37,583 nucleotides of DNA from an uncultured Blautia sp. (GCA_934378195.1 CAKRPO010000017.1:1-37583); one strand, 5' to 3'. Shown: positions 5,874 through 13,601, counted from the stretch's first letter. The notes: generated by a model not told the origin, from the letters alone. Numbers and translations: made by a program.

Positions 5874-6971
5874 TTATTGTAATTTAATTGTCTGTGAAGT
5901 GACATTGCCACCGCCGAATGCAAATGCTTCGGATGCTTCAAGAGTAACATCGGATTTGTCATTCAGAGAAAATGCATAACATACGGTTACGGTGTTGCCA
6001 GGATCTACTTCGGCAATATAATTGTCGATGGCCGGTTCGTCTTCTTTTGGAACTGCCGGTGAAAGCTTCTCGCCATTTTGTTTAGCTGAGAGCTGGACAT
6101 CCACCAGTGCGCTGGATGAAGAACTTCCGTTGTTGGTGTAGTCGCAGTACAGCAGCAGACAGTCAGAATCGTCAATTGCCTGAGTAACACGGAATTCTTT
6201 TAAACGGAGTGTGAAATGATCGTTATCCATGTCGATGCTGGTGGTATCTGTTGGAGTAACAGAAGTGTCAGTTTCTCCATTTGCAGAATCGTTCATATCG
6301 GCCAGAGACTGATTGATCTCATCCTGCACATTTGTGAAGTTTGCAGACATGACTTTTACAGTATCGGCATCCAGAGAAACAATCTTCCATTTGCCGTCAG
6401 CTTCAATCAGCGGATAGGTGATATCAATTTCTGTAAATTTGTCTTCCACACTGCCGGATTTTTCTTCCAGAAGAGATGCCAGTTTCTGTTGGGTTTCTTC
6501 TTCGGTAAGAGTTGTTCCGGAGAAGGCGGTGGAAACGATCTGTTTCAAAAATTCTGTAATAGTCTCTTTGTAGATATCTGCACCGTCGATGTAGCTGATA
6601 TGTGCGGTTACAGATGCGGTTCCGTTCTGGATATGAAAGCTTGTTTTGGTGATTTTGTAACTCATTTTTTCGTTGATCTTTTTGAAAAATGAGGAATATG
6701 CATCACTTGTAATGTCTGCGTTGTCAAGTGCGGACATATCACTGCTCTGCAGAAGATTCTTCATACCATCGAAATTCATGGCACGCATGTTTGCGAGAAA
6801 GTCTTTGGTTGCAGAGATTGGCTTCTGGCGTTCCATAAAGTAGAATCCGGTACCGCCGGCTATAGCAAGAACAAGGATGACCAGAAAAATGATCAGACCT
6901 TTTTTCTTCTTTTTCTTACGTCTGGGAGCACTGGACTCTTCTTCGTAAATTTCCTGATTATTAGTATCCAT
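5874..6971 (-). CDS. Membrane-anchored extracellular protein with C-terminal DUF5067/DUF5105-like domain
   Basis: The 365-residue protein has a short acidic then very basic cytoplasmic N-terminus (RRKKKKKK, residues 17-24), one membrane helix at about 25-46 and an outward-facing remainder. Residues 55-215 look like a two-part alpha/beta ligand or stress domain (FLANMRAMNFDGMKNLLQSS; later YPLIEADGKWKIVSLDADT, like DUF4878-type folds). An acidic Ser/Thr linker at about 225-250 leads to a beta-rich domain starting DHFTLRLKEFRVTQAIDDSDCLLLYCDYTNNG, the pattern of DUF5067/DUF5105 immunoglobulin-like domains of Gram-positive surface proteins. The exact DUF is from memory. AAGGAGGAAG precedes the ATG. 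Function unknown; probably cell-surface. Confidence 0.75.
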   Translation of the reverse strand: MDTNNQEIYEEESSAPRRKKKKKKGLIIFLVILVLAIAGGTGFYFMERQKPISATKDFLANMRAMNFDGMKNLLQSSDMSALDNADITSDAYSSFFKKINEKMSYKITKTSFHIQNGTASVTAHISYIDGADIYKETITEFLKQIVSTAFSGTTLTEEETQQKLASLLEEKSGSVEDKFTEIDITYPLIEADGKWKIVSLDADTVKVMSANFTNVQDEINQSLADMNDSANGETDTSVTPTDTTSIDMDNDHFTLRLKEFRVTQAIDDSDCLLLYCDYTNNGSSSSSALVDVQLSAKQNGEKLSPAVPKEDEPAIDNYIAEVDPGNTVTVCYAFSLNDKSDVTLEASEAFAFGGGNVTSQTIKLQ

Positions 6972-6995
6972 ACTTCCTCCTTATGAAGTTGTCTG

Positions 6996-7016
6996 GTTAC
7001 TGTTCGAAACAGTAAC
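6996..7016 (-). repeat. GTTAC-stem hairpin in the leader of the minus-strand surface-protein gene
   Basis: GTTACTGTT at 6996-7004 pairs perfectly with AACAGTAAC at 7008-7016 around a 3-base loop. It lies about 25 bases upstream of the start codon at 6971. It shares the GTTACTGT stem with the leader hairpins of serine acetyltransferase and topA, but not their loop. Confidence 0.65.
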
Positions 7017-7065
7017 TGTGTTGTTGTATTGCAAAATAGCAACTGCATTATTAATGAACGTTCTT

Positions 7066-7117
7066 ATTATAACAGAAGGTGACATTACTTGACAAGGCTA
7101 TTTCAGGACTCTACAAT
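7066..7117. promoter_or_regulatory. Divergent promoters with one shared -35 box
   Basis: On plus, TTGACA (7089-7094) is followed after 17 bases by TACAAT (7112-7117) and serves the hydrolase gene. On minus, TTGTCA (7095-7090) is followed after 18 bases by TATAAT (7071-7066) and serves the surface-protein gene. The two -35 boxes overlap within TTGACAA, so polymerases could not occupy both at once. Confidence 0.75.
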
Positions 7118-7202
7118 AAACCTATAAAGTGACTGTAGTAAAACAAAAGAAAACGACTGTAGTTCAAAAGGGGAGAACGAAAGTCGGATGGAGGGAAATG
7201 AT

Positions 7203-8135
7203 ATGGCAATAAAATATGAAGGAAGCTTTCTGTCAGAAGCAGATTCGCTTGAGATTTCAGTACTGTGTCTGCTGCCGGAGCCGAGAGTTCGGCCGAGGGC
7301 AATTGTTCAGCTGGTACATGGAATGAGTGAATATAAAGAACGCTATCTTCCGTTTATGGAATATCTGACAGACAAAGGTTATATAACAGTGATTCATGAC
7401 CACAGAGGACATGGAAAAAGTGTTTCAGACAAAAGAGATCTGGGATATATGTATGGCGGCGGAGCAGAGGCGATGCTTCAGGATATTCTGACGGTGAATG
7501 AAGAGGTCAAACGGCATTTTCCGGATCTTCCGCTGATTCTGTTTGGACACAGTATGGGATCTCTGGCAGTGCGTGCATTTGCTGCAGAACATGATAGGCT
7601 GATTGATATGCTGCTTGTCTGTGGTTCACCGAGTGAAAATAAAGCCAGACCGCTTGGCAGGGCGATTGCACAGGTACAGGGAAAACTGTTGGGAATGGAT
7701 CACAGGAGCAAGCTTCTGGAAACCATGTCATTTGGTTCGTATGCTATGAAATTTAAAGATGAAAAAAATAAAAATGCATGGATCTGTTCGGACCCGGCGG
7801 TTTATGAAGCCTATACGAAGTCGAGACTGTGCGGTTTTACTTTTACAGATGATGCTTACATCGCATTGTTCGATCTGATGAAGAAAGCTTATGATATACA
7901 TAAATGGAAATGTACCAGTCCAAAGATGCCGATACTTTTTATCAGTGGTGCAGAAGACCCATGTCTTGGCAATGTGCGTAAATTTGCAGGCGCTGTTCAT
8001 GCTATGCGAAGAGCAGGATATCTGGATGTGAAAGGTAAATTATATCCGGGTATGCGCCATGAGATCCTGAATGAAAATGGAAAAGAAAAAGTATGGCACG
8101 ATGTAACTGTATATATGAAGAAAAAAGGATTTTAA
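7203..8135 (+). CDS. Alpha/beta hydrolase, lysophospholipase / monoglyceride lipase-like (serine aminopeptidase S33 fold)
   Basis: The 310-residue cytoplasmic hydrolase has all family marks: the oxyanion region QLVHGMSEYKERY, HDHRGHGKS, the nucleophile elbow GHSMG (Ser117), the acid in ISGAEDPC (Asp252) and the base in GMRHEILNE (His286). Relatives cleave monoacylglycerols or lysophospholipids; the true substrate here is unknown. I chose the ATG at 7203 because GGAGGGA at 7190-7196 is ideally placed; an ATG at 7188 would add five residues and has a more distant AAGGGGAG. It is read from the promoter at 7089-7117, which it shares back to back with the surface-protein gene. malQ follows on the same strand with its own -10 box. 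Confidence 0.9.
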   Translation: MAIKYEGSFLSEADSLEISVLCLLPEPRVRPRAIVQLVHGMSEYKERYLPFMEYLTDKGYITVIHDHRGHGKSVSDKRDLGYMYGGGAEAMLQDILTVNEEVKRHFPDLPLILFGHSMGSLAVRAFAAEHDRLIDMLLVCGSPSENKARPLGRAIAQVQGKLLGMDHRSKLLETMSFGSYAMKFKDEKNKNAWICSDPAVYEAYTKSRLCGFTFTDDAYIALFDLMKKAYDIHKWKCTSPKMPILFISGAEDPCLGNVRKFAGAVHAMRRAGYLDVKGKLYPGMRHEILNENGKEKVWHDVTVYMKKKGF

Positions 8136-8149
8136 AAATGTGTCAAATC

Positions 8150-8158
8150 TGGTATAAT
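8150..8158 (+). promoter_or_regulatory. Extended -10 promoter of malQ
   Basis: TGGTATAAT gives an extended -10 (TGN before TATAAT at 8153-8158). No good -35 is seen 17 bases above. It begins 15 bases after the stop of the hydrolase gene. Confidence 0.55.
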
Positions 8159-8196
8159 CATTTTTGTGTATATTTACTAGATTTGGAGGAGATAAA

Positions 8197-9780
8197 ATGA
8201 GAGCAAGCGGCATTTTGATGGGAATATCCAGTCTTCCGTCAAGGTATGGAATCGGATGTTTTTCAAAGGAGGCCTATGAATTTGTAGATCAGCTTGAAAA
8301 AGCGGGACAGCAGTACTGGCAGATACTTCCACTGGGACCGACGGGATATGGTGATTCTCCGTATCAGTCTGTTTCTACTTTTGCCGGAAATCCATATTTC
8401 ATTGATCTGGAAGAACTGATTGATAAAGAACTTCTTACGAAAGAAGAATGTGAATCCTGCGACTGGGGTGGAAGTGAAGCTTACGTGGATTATGAGAAGA
8501 TGTATCTGTCCAGATATAAATTGCTTCGCAAAGCATATGAGAGAGCAGATCTGAAGAATGATCCGGATTATGCGGAATTCCTGAAAGAAGAGAAGGACTG
8601 GCTTGAGGATTACTGTCTGTTCATGGCAATCAAAAATGACCAGAAGGGAATCTGCTGGATCGACTGGCCGGAAGAACTGAAGGATCGTCATTCCAAAGCA
8701 GTAAAAGAAGCAGGAAAAGAGCTGGCAGAAGAAATTGAATTTTACAGTTTCCAGCAGTACTGTTTTACTACTCAGTGGAGAAAACTGAAAGCTTATGCGA
8801 ATGCAAAGGGCATCAGTATTATTGGCGATGTGCCGATCTATGTGGCACTGGACAGTTCGGATGCATGGGCAAACCCGGAGATGCTGCAGTTTGATGAAGA
8901 ATACAATCCGAAGGCTGTGGCTGGCTGTCCGCCGGATGCTTTTTCTGCAACAGGACAGCTTTGGGGAAATCCGCTGTATGACTGGAAGAAACTTAAAAAG
9001 GATGACTACGGCTGGTGGGTACAGCGTATGGCACACTGTCTGGAACTTTATGATGTGGTCAGAATTGATCATTTCCGTGGCTTTGATGAGTATTATGCCA
9101 TTCCTTATGGTGAGCAAACAGCAGAGAACGGAGAATGGGAAAAAGGCCCTGGTCTGGATCTGTTCCATACACTTGACAAAAAGATCGGAAAGCTGTGTGT
9201 GATCGCAGAGGATCTGGGATTCCTCACCAAGAGCGTCCTGAAGATGCTTAAAGAGAGTGGATATCCTGGAATGAAAGTACTGCAGTTTGCATTTGACGGA
9301 AGTGAGAACAGTAGCTATCTCCCGTACAAATATGAACATAACTGCGTTGTTTATACAGGTACTCACGACAATGAGACTACGAAGGGATGGCTGGAAAATC
9401 TTCAGGGCCATGATCTGAAATTTGTCAGAGAGTACATAAACTGTTATGAGCAGCCGGTAAATGACTGTGTATGGGCACTGATTCGTACAGCACTTGCAAG
9501 TGTGGCTGATCTTGCAATCATTCCGATTCAGGATTATCTGTGTCTTGGAAATGAAGCACGTATGAATGCGCCATCTACGTTGGGTGATAACTGGAAATGG
9601 AGGATGACAACAGGACAGTTGAATGAGATCACCCTTTATCATATAAGAGAAGTGACCAGAATTTATGGTCGTCTTGCAAAAAAAACGATAGAAGAACCAA
9701 AAGAGATGGAAGCTGAGACTGATGATGCAGAAATAAAAGAAGTGCAGACTGGCAATAAGAAAGAGAAGATAGTTGATTAA
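8197..9780 (+). CDS. malQ: 4-alpha-glucanotransferase (amylomaltase, GH77)
   Basis: The 527-residue enzyme moves alpha-1,4-glucan segments between maltodextrins in the cytoplasm, for maltose and glycogen use. It starts RASGILMGISSLPSRYGIGCFS, the usual GH77 opening. Catalytic residues are visible: nucleophile Asp291 in RIDHFRGFDE, acid/base Glu338 in VIAEDLG and Asp391 in YTGTHDNET, with spacing close to the Thermus enzyme. The ATG at 8197 has GGAGGA at 8186-8191; an upstream in-frame TTG is unlikely. About 30 residues at the C-terminus (after RLAKK) are very acidic and not part of the usual domain; they run into the next gene, whose start lies 21 bases past the stop. The two are probably co-transcribed. 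Confidence 0.96.
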   Translation: MRASGILMGISSLPSRYGIGCFSKEAYEFVDQLEKAGQQYWQILPLGPTGYGDSPYQSVSTFAGNPYFIDLEELIDKELLTKEECESCDWGGSEAYVDYEKMYLSRYKLLRKAYERADLKNDPDYAEFLKEEKDWLEDYCLFMAIKNDQKGICWIDWPEELKDRHSKAVKEAGKELAEEIEFYSFQQYCFTTQWRKLKAYANAKGISIIGDVPIYVALDSSDAWANPEMLQFDEEYNPKAVAGCPPDAFSATGQLWGNPLYDWKKLKKDDYGWWVQRMAHCLELYDVVRIDHFRGFDEYYAIPYGEQTAENGEWEKGPGLDLFHTLDKKIGKLCVIAEDLGFLTKSVLKMLKESGYPGMKVLQFAFDGSENSSYLPYKYEHNCVVYTGTHDNETTKGWLENLQGHDLKFVREYINCYEQPVNDCVWALIRTALASVADLAIIPIQDYLCLGNEARMNAPSTLGDNWKWRMTTGQLNEITLYHIREVTRIYGRLAKKTIEEPKEMEAETDDAEIKEVQTGNKKEKIVD

Positions 9781-9801
9781 GTGTGCGAGAGGAGAGGCAG
9801 G

Positions 9802-10257
9802 ATGGAAGAACAGAGTAAGAATCCTGAAGGACAGGAGACAGAAGAATCGACTTCAAAAGGAAATGCACCACAGAAGAATACAACACCGACCAGAAGTTAC
9901 GTATTGATGCTTTTGGCGGGAGCATACCTTATATATACCGGGTACAGACTGTGCAAAAATGTCATTGATGGTGTAGATGGTGGAAGCTGGGGATTTTTTG
10001 CAGCAGGGATCGCGTTCCTGATCGTAGGAGCGGTAATGCTCTTTATCGGAGGAAAGAATTTTATCGAGCGAGATAAAGAGAACCGTTTACAGAGAGAAGA
10101 GGAAGAGAAGGAACAGGAGGCAGCAGAACCGGAGCCGGCGGAAGAGAAGAAGCGTATGAGTATTGCAGAGCGGGCAAATCTGGCAGCGAATCTGGCAGAA
10201 GAAAATGCAGAACAGGGACAGGAAGCACCGGAAACAGCCGACCAGACAAAAGAATAA
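9802..10257 (+). CDS. Small two-helix membrane protein of unknown function, downstream of malQ
   Basis: The 151-residue protein has a polar N-terminus (1-30), two membrane helices at about 32-50 and 63-83, and a long charged C-terminal tail rich in Glu, Lys and Ala that is likely helical (about 88-140) and cytoplasmic. I do not recognise a named family. I chose the ATG at 9802, preceded by GAGGAGAGG, over an in-frame GTG at 9781 that directly follows the malQ stop. The spacing suggests one transcript with malQ, ending at the terminator at 10272-10304. Nothing visible links it to sugar metabolism beyond position. Confidence 0.75.
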   Translation: MEEQSKNPEGQETEESTSKGNAPQKNTTPTRSYVLMLLAGAYLIYTGYRLCKNVIDGVDGGSWGFFAAGIAFLIVGAVMLFIGGKNFIERDKENRLQREEEEKEQEAAEPEPAEEKKRMSIAERANLAANLAEENAEQGQEAPETADQTKE

Positions 10258-10271
10258 GTCTATACTTAAAG

Positions 10272-10304
10272 AAGCGTCGCAGATGATCATCTGCGGCGCT
10301 TTTT
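10272..10304. terminator. Terminator between the malQ operon and the vanZ-like gene
   Basis: AAGCGTCGCAGAT (10272-10284) pairs with ATCTGCGGCGCTT (10289-10301), with one G-T pair and a 4-base loop, then T's to 10304. The palindromic centre contains the TGA stop of the convergent vanZ-like gene, so this stem also encodes that protein's last residues. Confidence 0.88.
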
Positions 10305-10817
10305 ACGGGATTTTTTCTTCTTTTTGGATGAAACGGAAGGATTATGTAAGCTGGACCAGCAGAATAGCTGAACCAGAATGATTCCGATCAGTGCTCCGGA
10401 GCTGTCGATGCAGACATCTCTTACAGATGGGCCACGGCCGGCGACAAAAGACTGATGATATTCGTCAAGTCCTGCAAATCCGACACAAAAGATACCGGCA
10501 AGCAGAAACAGCCAGATCCCGCGGATGCGATAGACGTAAAGAGGGAAAGAAACAGCAACGGCAAGCAGAAAATATTCTGTCATATGAGCTGCCTTGCGGA
10601 CATAAAACTGAATGGAATTTGCTTCATAATTCAGTTCGTCATAGCTTTTGCCTTCGCGCAGGATTTCGCTTTTGGTCTCTACAATTTTGTAACTGATTTT
10701 GTAACTTAATTCCCCGGACACCTCCCCGGTCTGGGCTGAAAATGAAAAAATCAGATACATCATAAGCAAAGCTGGTATAAAAGATAATGGTTTTAATAAA
10801 GTAATCAATATTTTCAT
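10287..10817 (-). CDS. VanZ-like family membrane protein
   Basis: The 176-residue protein has about four membrane helices and the VanZ-like signature: IFSFSAQTGEVSG at 23-35, RKAAHMTEYFLL at 74-85 and DEYHQSFVAGRGPSVRDVCIDSSGALIG at 118-145, with the conserved acidic and His residues. VanZ itself gives low teicoplanin resistance; most homologues have no known function, and nothing here suggests a glycopeptide-resistance cluster. The tail is strongly basic (KKKKKSRKKRRR). I chose the ATG at 10817, where the first membrane helix begins. There is no ribosome site before it: the sequence upstream on the minus strand is pyrimidine-rich, and the -10 box lies only seven bases above the ATG, so the message is probably leaderless. 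A longer upstream frame lacks any family resemblance. Confidence 0.88.
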   Translation of the reverse strand: MKILITLLKPLSFIPALLMMYLIFSFSAQTGEVSGELSYKISYKIVETKSEILREGKSYDELNYEANSIQFYVRKAAHMTEYFLLAVAVSFPLYVYRIRGIWLFLLAGIFCVGFAGLDEYHQSFVAGRGPSVRDVCIDSSGALIGIILVQLFCWSSLHNPSVSSKKKKKSRKKRRR

Positions 10818-10824
10818 GGCATTA

Positions 10825-10876
10825 AATATAGCAAAGGGGGAAAAGATTGTCAACCAAGAGGATGGTATGTTATACT
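10825..10876. promoter_or_regulatory. Divergent promoters of the vanZ-like gene and thyA sharing a -35 box
   Basis: On minus, TTGACA (10853-10848) is followed after 17 bases by TATATT (10830-10825), so the start of transcription falls at about the vanZ ATG (10817). On plus, TTGTCA (10847-10852) is followed after 18 bases by TATACT (10871-10876), serving thyA. The -35 boxes overlap in TTGTCAA. A further TATAAT at 10899-10904 may mark a second thyA start. Confidence 0.72.
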
Positions 10877-10962
10877 TATAATCAATATGGTTGTACTGTA
10901 TAATTGTCAAAGAACAGGCAAAACAGTGACCAAGTATGAGAATATAAGAGAGGAACATAGAG

Positions 10963-11811
10963 ATGAGTTTAGCAGATGTTACATTTATTAATATGTGTAA
11001 AGATGTCATAGAAAACGGAACCAGTACAGAGGGAGAAAAGGTACGTCCGGTATGGGAAGACGGTACATCCGCATATACGATCAAAAGATTTGGTGTAGTA
11101 AATCGTTATGATCTCCGCAAAGAGTTTCCGGCACTTACACTTCGCAAAACAGCATTAAAAAGTGCAATGGATGAGATTCTCTGGATCTGGCAGAAAAAAT
11201 CAAACAATATCAAAGATCTTCACAGCCATATCTGGGACAGCTGGGCGGATGAAGAGGGATCCATTGGTAAAGCATATGGTTATCAGCTCGGAGTAAAGCA
11301 TCAATACAAAGAAGGTATGATGGATCAGGTGGATAGGGTATTATATGATCTTAAGAATAATCCGTACAGTCGTCGTATCATGACAAATATCTATGTGCAT
11401 CAGGATCTGCATGAGATGAATCTGTATCCATGTGCATATTCCATGACTTTTAATGTGACAAAAGAGCCGGGCAAAGACAAACTTACCTTAAACGCAGTAC
11501 TGAATCAGCGCTCGCAGGATATTCTGGCAGCAAATAACTGGAATGTCTGCCAGTATTCGATTCTTCTGATGATGATCGCACAGGTCTGTGATATGGAAGC
11601 CGGGGAGCTGGTACATGTCATTGCAGATTGTCATATCTATGACCGCCATGTTCCGGTTATCAAAGAACTGATCAGTCGTACACCGTATCCGGCACCGACA
11701 GTAAAGCTGAACCCGGAGATTAAGGATTTTTATAAGTTTACGACAGATGACCTGATCGTGGAAAATTATCAGACATGGCCACAGATCAAGAATATTCCGA
11801 TCGCAATCTGA
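10963..11811 (+). CDS. thyA: Thymidylate synthase (ThyA)
   Basis: The 282-residue enzyme methylates dUMP to dTMP with 5,10-methylene-tetrahydrofolate, releasing dihydrofolate. It shows the catalytic cysteine in LYPCAYSMTFNV (Cys157), LNQRSQDILAANNWNVCQY (phosphate Arg183 and Asp186 region) and HVIADCHIYDRHVPV (dUMP-binding His and Tyr). The residue after the catalytic cysteine is Ala, not the His of the E. coli type; the form resembles the phage phi3T / B. subtilis ThyA branch from memory. The start follows GAGAGGAACATAG. It is followed 73 bases later by dihydrofolate reductase, which recycles its by-product, so the two form a functional operon. Confidence 0.95.
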   Translation: MSLADVTFINMCKDVIENGTSTEGEKVRPVWEDGTSAYTIKRFGVVNRYDLRKEFPALTLRKTALKSAMDEILWIWQKKSNNIKDLHSHIWDSWADEEGSIGKAYGYQLGVKHQYKEGMMDQVDRVLYDLKNNPYSRRIMTNIYVHQDLHEMNLYPCAYSMTFNVTKEPGKDKLTLNAVLNQRSQDILAANNWNVCQYSILLMMIAQVCDMEAGELVHVIADCHIYDRHVPVIKELISRTPYPAPTVKLNPEIKDFYKFTTDDLIVENYQTWPQIKNIPIAI

Positions 11812-11884
11812 TTTTGGGAATTACGAGTATCGAGTATCTATGAACAGTAACAATATAACATAACAGAGAAGAGGGAATTTTAAT

Positions 11885-12376
11885 ATGAATATTATTGTAG
11901 CCGTAGACAAAAACTGGGCAATCGGTAAAGATAATAAGCTTCTTGTAAGCATTCCGGCAGATATGAAGATGTTTCGTCAGGAAACGACAGGAAAAGTAGT
12001 TGTAATGGGACGTAAGACATTGGAAAGCTTTCCGAATGGCCTTCCGCTCAAGAACAGAACCAATATTGTTCTGACTGGCAACAAAGATTACAATGTCAAA
12101 GATGCAATCATTGTCCATACGATAGAAGAACTTCTTGAGGAGGTTAAGAAATATCCGTCCGAAGAAGTCTATTGTATTGGTGGCGACAGTGTATACAAGC
12201 AGCTTCTGCCGTATTGCGATACCGCACATGTGACAAAAATTGACTTTGAATATGAGGCAGACAGCTATTTCCCAAATTTGGACGAGATGCCGGAGTGGAA
12301 AGTAACTGCCGAGAGTGATGAGCAGACCTATTTTGATCTCGAATATGCATTTGTGAAATATGAGAGAGTGAAATAG
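11885..12376 (+). CDS. dfrA: Dihydrofolate reductase
   Basis: The 163-residue enzyme reduces dihydrofolate to tetrahydrofolate with NADPH. Motifs are MNIIVAVDKNWAIGKDNKLL (substrate loop), SIPADMKMFRQET (with the active-site acid Asp in the helix start), VVVMGRKTLESFP (NADPH site) and YCIGGDSVYKQLLPYC. AGAAGAGGGAATTTTAAT precedes the ATG. It is downstream of thyA on the same strand with no terminator seen between, so coupling with dTMP synthesis is expected. I see no sign that it is a mobile resistance-type allele; it sits in a core gene context. Confidence 0.95.
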   Translation: MNIIVAVDKNWAIGKDNKLLVSIPADMKMFRQETTGKVVVMGRKTLESFPNGLPLKNRTNIVLTGNKDYNVKDAIIVHTIEELLEEVKKYPSEEVYCIGGDSVYKQLLPYCDTAHVTKIDFEYEADSYFPNLDEMPEWKVTAESDEQTYFDLEYAFVKYERVK

Positions 12377-12402
12377 GACTTTCAGAGGCTATGACAAACA
12401 TC

Positions 12403-12417
12403 GATTTTCTGTAAATT
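12403..12417 (+). promoter_or_regulatory. Probable CodY site upstream of ilvE
   Basis: GATTTTCTGTAAATT matches the CodY consensus AATTTTCWGAAAATT at 13 of 15 positions. It ends five bases above the -35 box of the ilvE promoter. Branched-chain amino-acid genes are classic CodY targets, and codY is encoded at 29921-30706. Confidence 0.6.
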
Positions 12418-12422
12418 ATGCA

Positions 12423-12451
12423 TTGAAGTCACCGCGATAAAGTGCTAAAAT
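12423..12451 (+). promoter_or_regulatory. Promoter of ilvE
   Basis: TTGAAG at 12423-12428 and TAAAAT at 12446-12451 are 17 bases apart. The resulting leader carries a small hairpin, AGTTAC (12462-12467) with GTAACT (12476-12481), before the ribosome site GGAGGA at 12502-12507. Confidence 0.65.
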
Positions 12452-12516
12452 GGGTAGAAAGAGTTACCGAGAAGCGTAACTGGAAAGAAATCCATATGAA
12501 TGGAGGAAGATATATT

Positions 12517-13542
12517 ATGGAAAAAAAGAACATTGACTGGGGCAGCATCGGATTTGGCTATATTCCGACAGACTATCGTTATGTTGCCAATTTCAAAGAT
12601 GGTAAATGGGATGAAGGCCAGCTGACGACGGACCCGAATGTTACACTGAATGAGTGTGCATGTGTATTCCAGTATGCACAGACCGTATTTGAAGGAATGA
12701 AAGCTTACACGACAGAAGACGGACATATTGTTACATTCCGTCCGGACCTCAACGCTGAGCGTCTTGCAAATTCTGCAAGAAGACTGGAAATGCCTGCATT
12801 CCCGGAAGACCGTTTCGTAGAGGCTGTTGTTCAGACTATTAAAGCAAACGAAGCTTATGTACCTCCATATGGTTCAGGAGCAACTCTGTATGTTCGTCCG
12901 TATATGTTTGGAAGTAACCCGGTTATCGGAGTTAAACCGGCTGACGAATATCAGTTCCGTATCCTGACTACACCGGTTGGACCGTACTTCAAAGGCGGCG
13001 CCAAACCGATCACGATCCGTGTTACAGATTTTGACCGTGCTGCACCGCATGGAACAGGACATATCAAAGCTGGTCTGAACTATGCAATGAGTCTTCATGC
13101 AATCATGGATGCACATCGTCAGGGCTATGATGAAAATATGTATCTGGATTCCGCTACAAGAACAAAAGTAGAAGAAACAGGTGGAGCAAACTTCATCTTT
13201 GTTACAAAGGACAATACTGTTGTAACACCGAAGTCCAACAGCATCCTTCCTTCTATCACACGTCGTTCTCTGATTTATGTTGCAGAACATTATCTTGGAC
13301 TGAAAGTAGAAGAACGTGAAGTATATCTGGACGAAGTAAAAGACTTTGCAGAATGTGGACTTTGCGGAACAGCAGCAGTTATCTCACCGGTTGGAAAGAT
13401 TGTAGACCATGGCAAAGAAATTTGTTTCCCGAGCGGAATGGAAGAAATGGGACCTACAACAAAGAAACTTTACGAGACACTGACAGGTATCCAGATGGGA
13501 CGCCTCGAAGCTCCGGAAGGCTGGATCAAAGTTATCGAATAA
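12517..13542 (+). CDS. ilvE: Branched-chain amino acid aminotransferase (type II)
   Basis: The 341-residue PLP enzyme makes leucine, isoleucine and valine from their 2-oxo acids with glutamate, or runs the reverse for degradation. Visible marks are CACVFQYAQTVFEGMKAY (phosphate cup region), RPYMFGSNPVIGVKPA, the Schiff-base lysine Lys184 in GHIKAGLNYAMSL and VEETGGANFIFVTKDNTVVTP. The length fits type II BCATs of Firmicutes, about 340 residues. I chose the ATG at 12517 because GGAGGAAGA lies nine bases upstream; the frame is open to 12442 but without family-like residues. It has its own promoter and terminator, so it is monocistronic, with a probable CodY site above the promoter. Confidence 0.95.
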   Translation: MEKKNIDWGSIGFGYIPTDYRYVANFKDGKWDEGQLTTDPNVTLNECACVFQYAQTVFEGMKAYTTEDGHIVTFRPDLNAERLANSARRLEMPAFPEDRFVEAVVQTIKANEAYVPPYGSGATLYVRPYMFGSNPVIGVKPADEYQFRILTTPVGPYFKGGAKPITIRVTDFDRAAPHGTGHIKAGLNYAMSLHAIMDAHRQGYDENMYLDSATRTKVEETGGANFIFVTKDNTVVTPKSNSILPSITRRSLIYVAEHYLGLKVEEREVYLDEVKDFAECGLCGTAAVISPVGKIVDHGKEICFPSGMEEMGPTTKKLYETLTGIQMGRLEAPEGWIKVIE

Positions 13543-13561
13543 TTTGTTTATATTATGCATT

Positions 13562-13601
13562 AAAACAAGGTACAGGCAAAGTTCCTGTGCCTTGTTTTTT
13601 T
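13562..13601 (+). terminator. Intrinsic terminator of ilvE
   Basis: ACAAGG and ACAGG (13565-13576) pair with CCTGT and CCTTGT (13584-13595) with one internal mismatch, followed by seven T. The T-run overlaps the -35 of the next promoter. Confidence 0.88.

Noticed and set aside
7054..7063. SOS (LexA) box suggested by GAACGTTC
   Set aside because: The two halves abut with no spacer, unlike the Gram-positive LexA site GAAC-N4-GTTC.
8263..9642. A 459-codon open frame on the minus strand opposite malQ
   Set aside because: It is a shadow of malQ, which has full family motifs and catalytic residues; the antisense product is rich in His, Cys and Phe with no recognisable domain.
10287..10817. Glycopeptide resistance locus suggested by the VanZ name
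   Set aside because: No vanHAX, vanY or vanRS genes are near; VanZ-like proteins are widespread and usually unrelated to resistance.
10818..11084. N-terminal extension of the vanZ-like gene by 89 residues
   Set aside because: The extension crosses the thyA promoter and the start of thyA, has no family resemblance, and lies above the minus-strand promoter.
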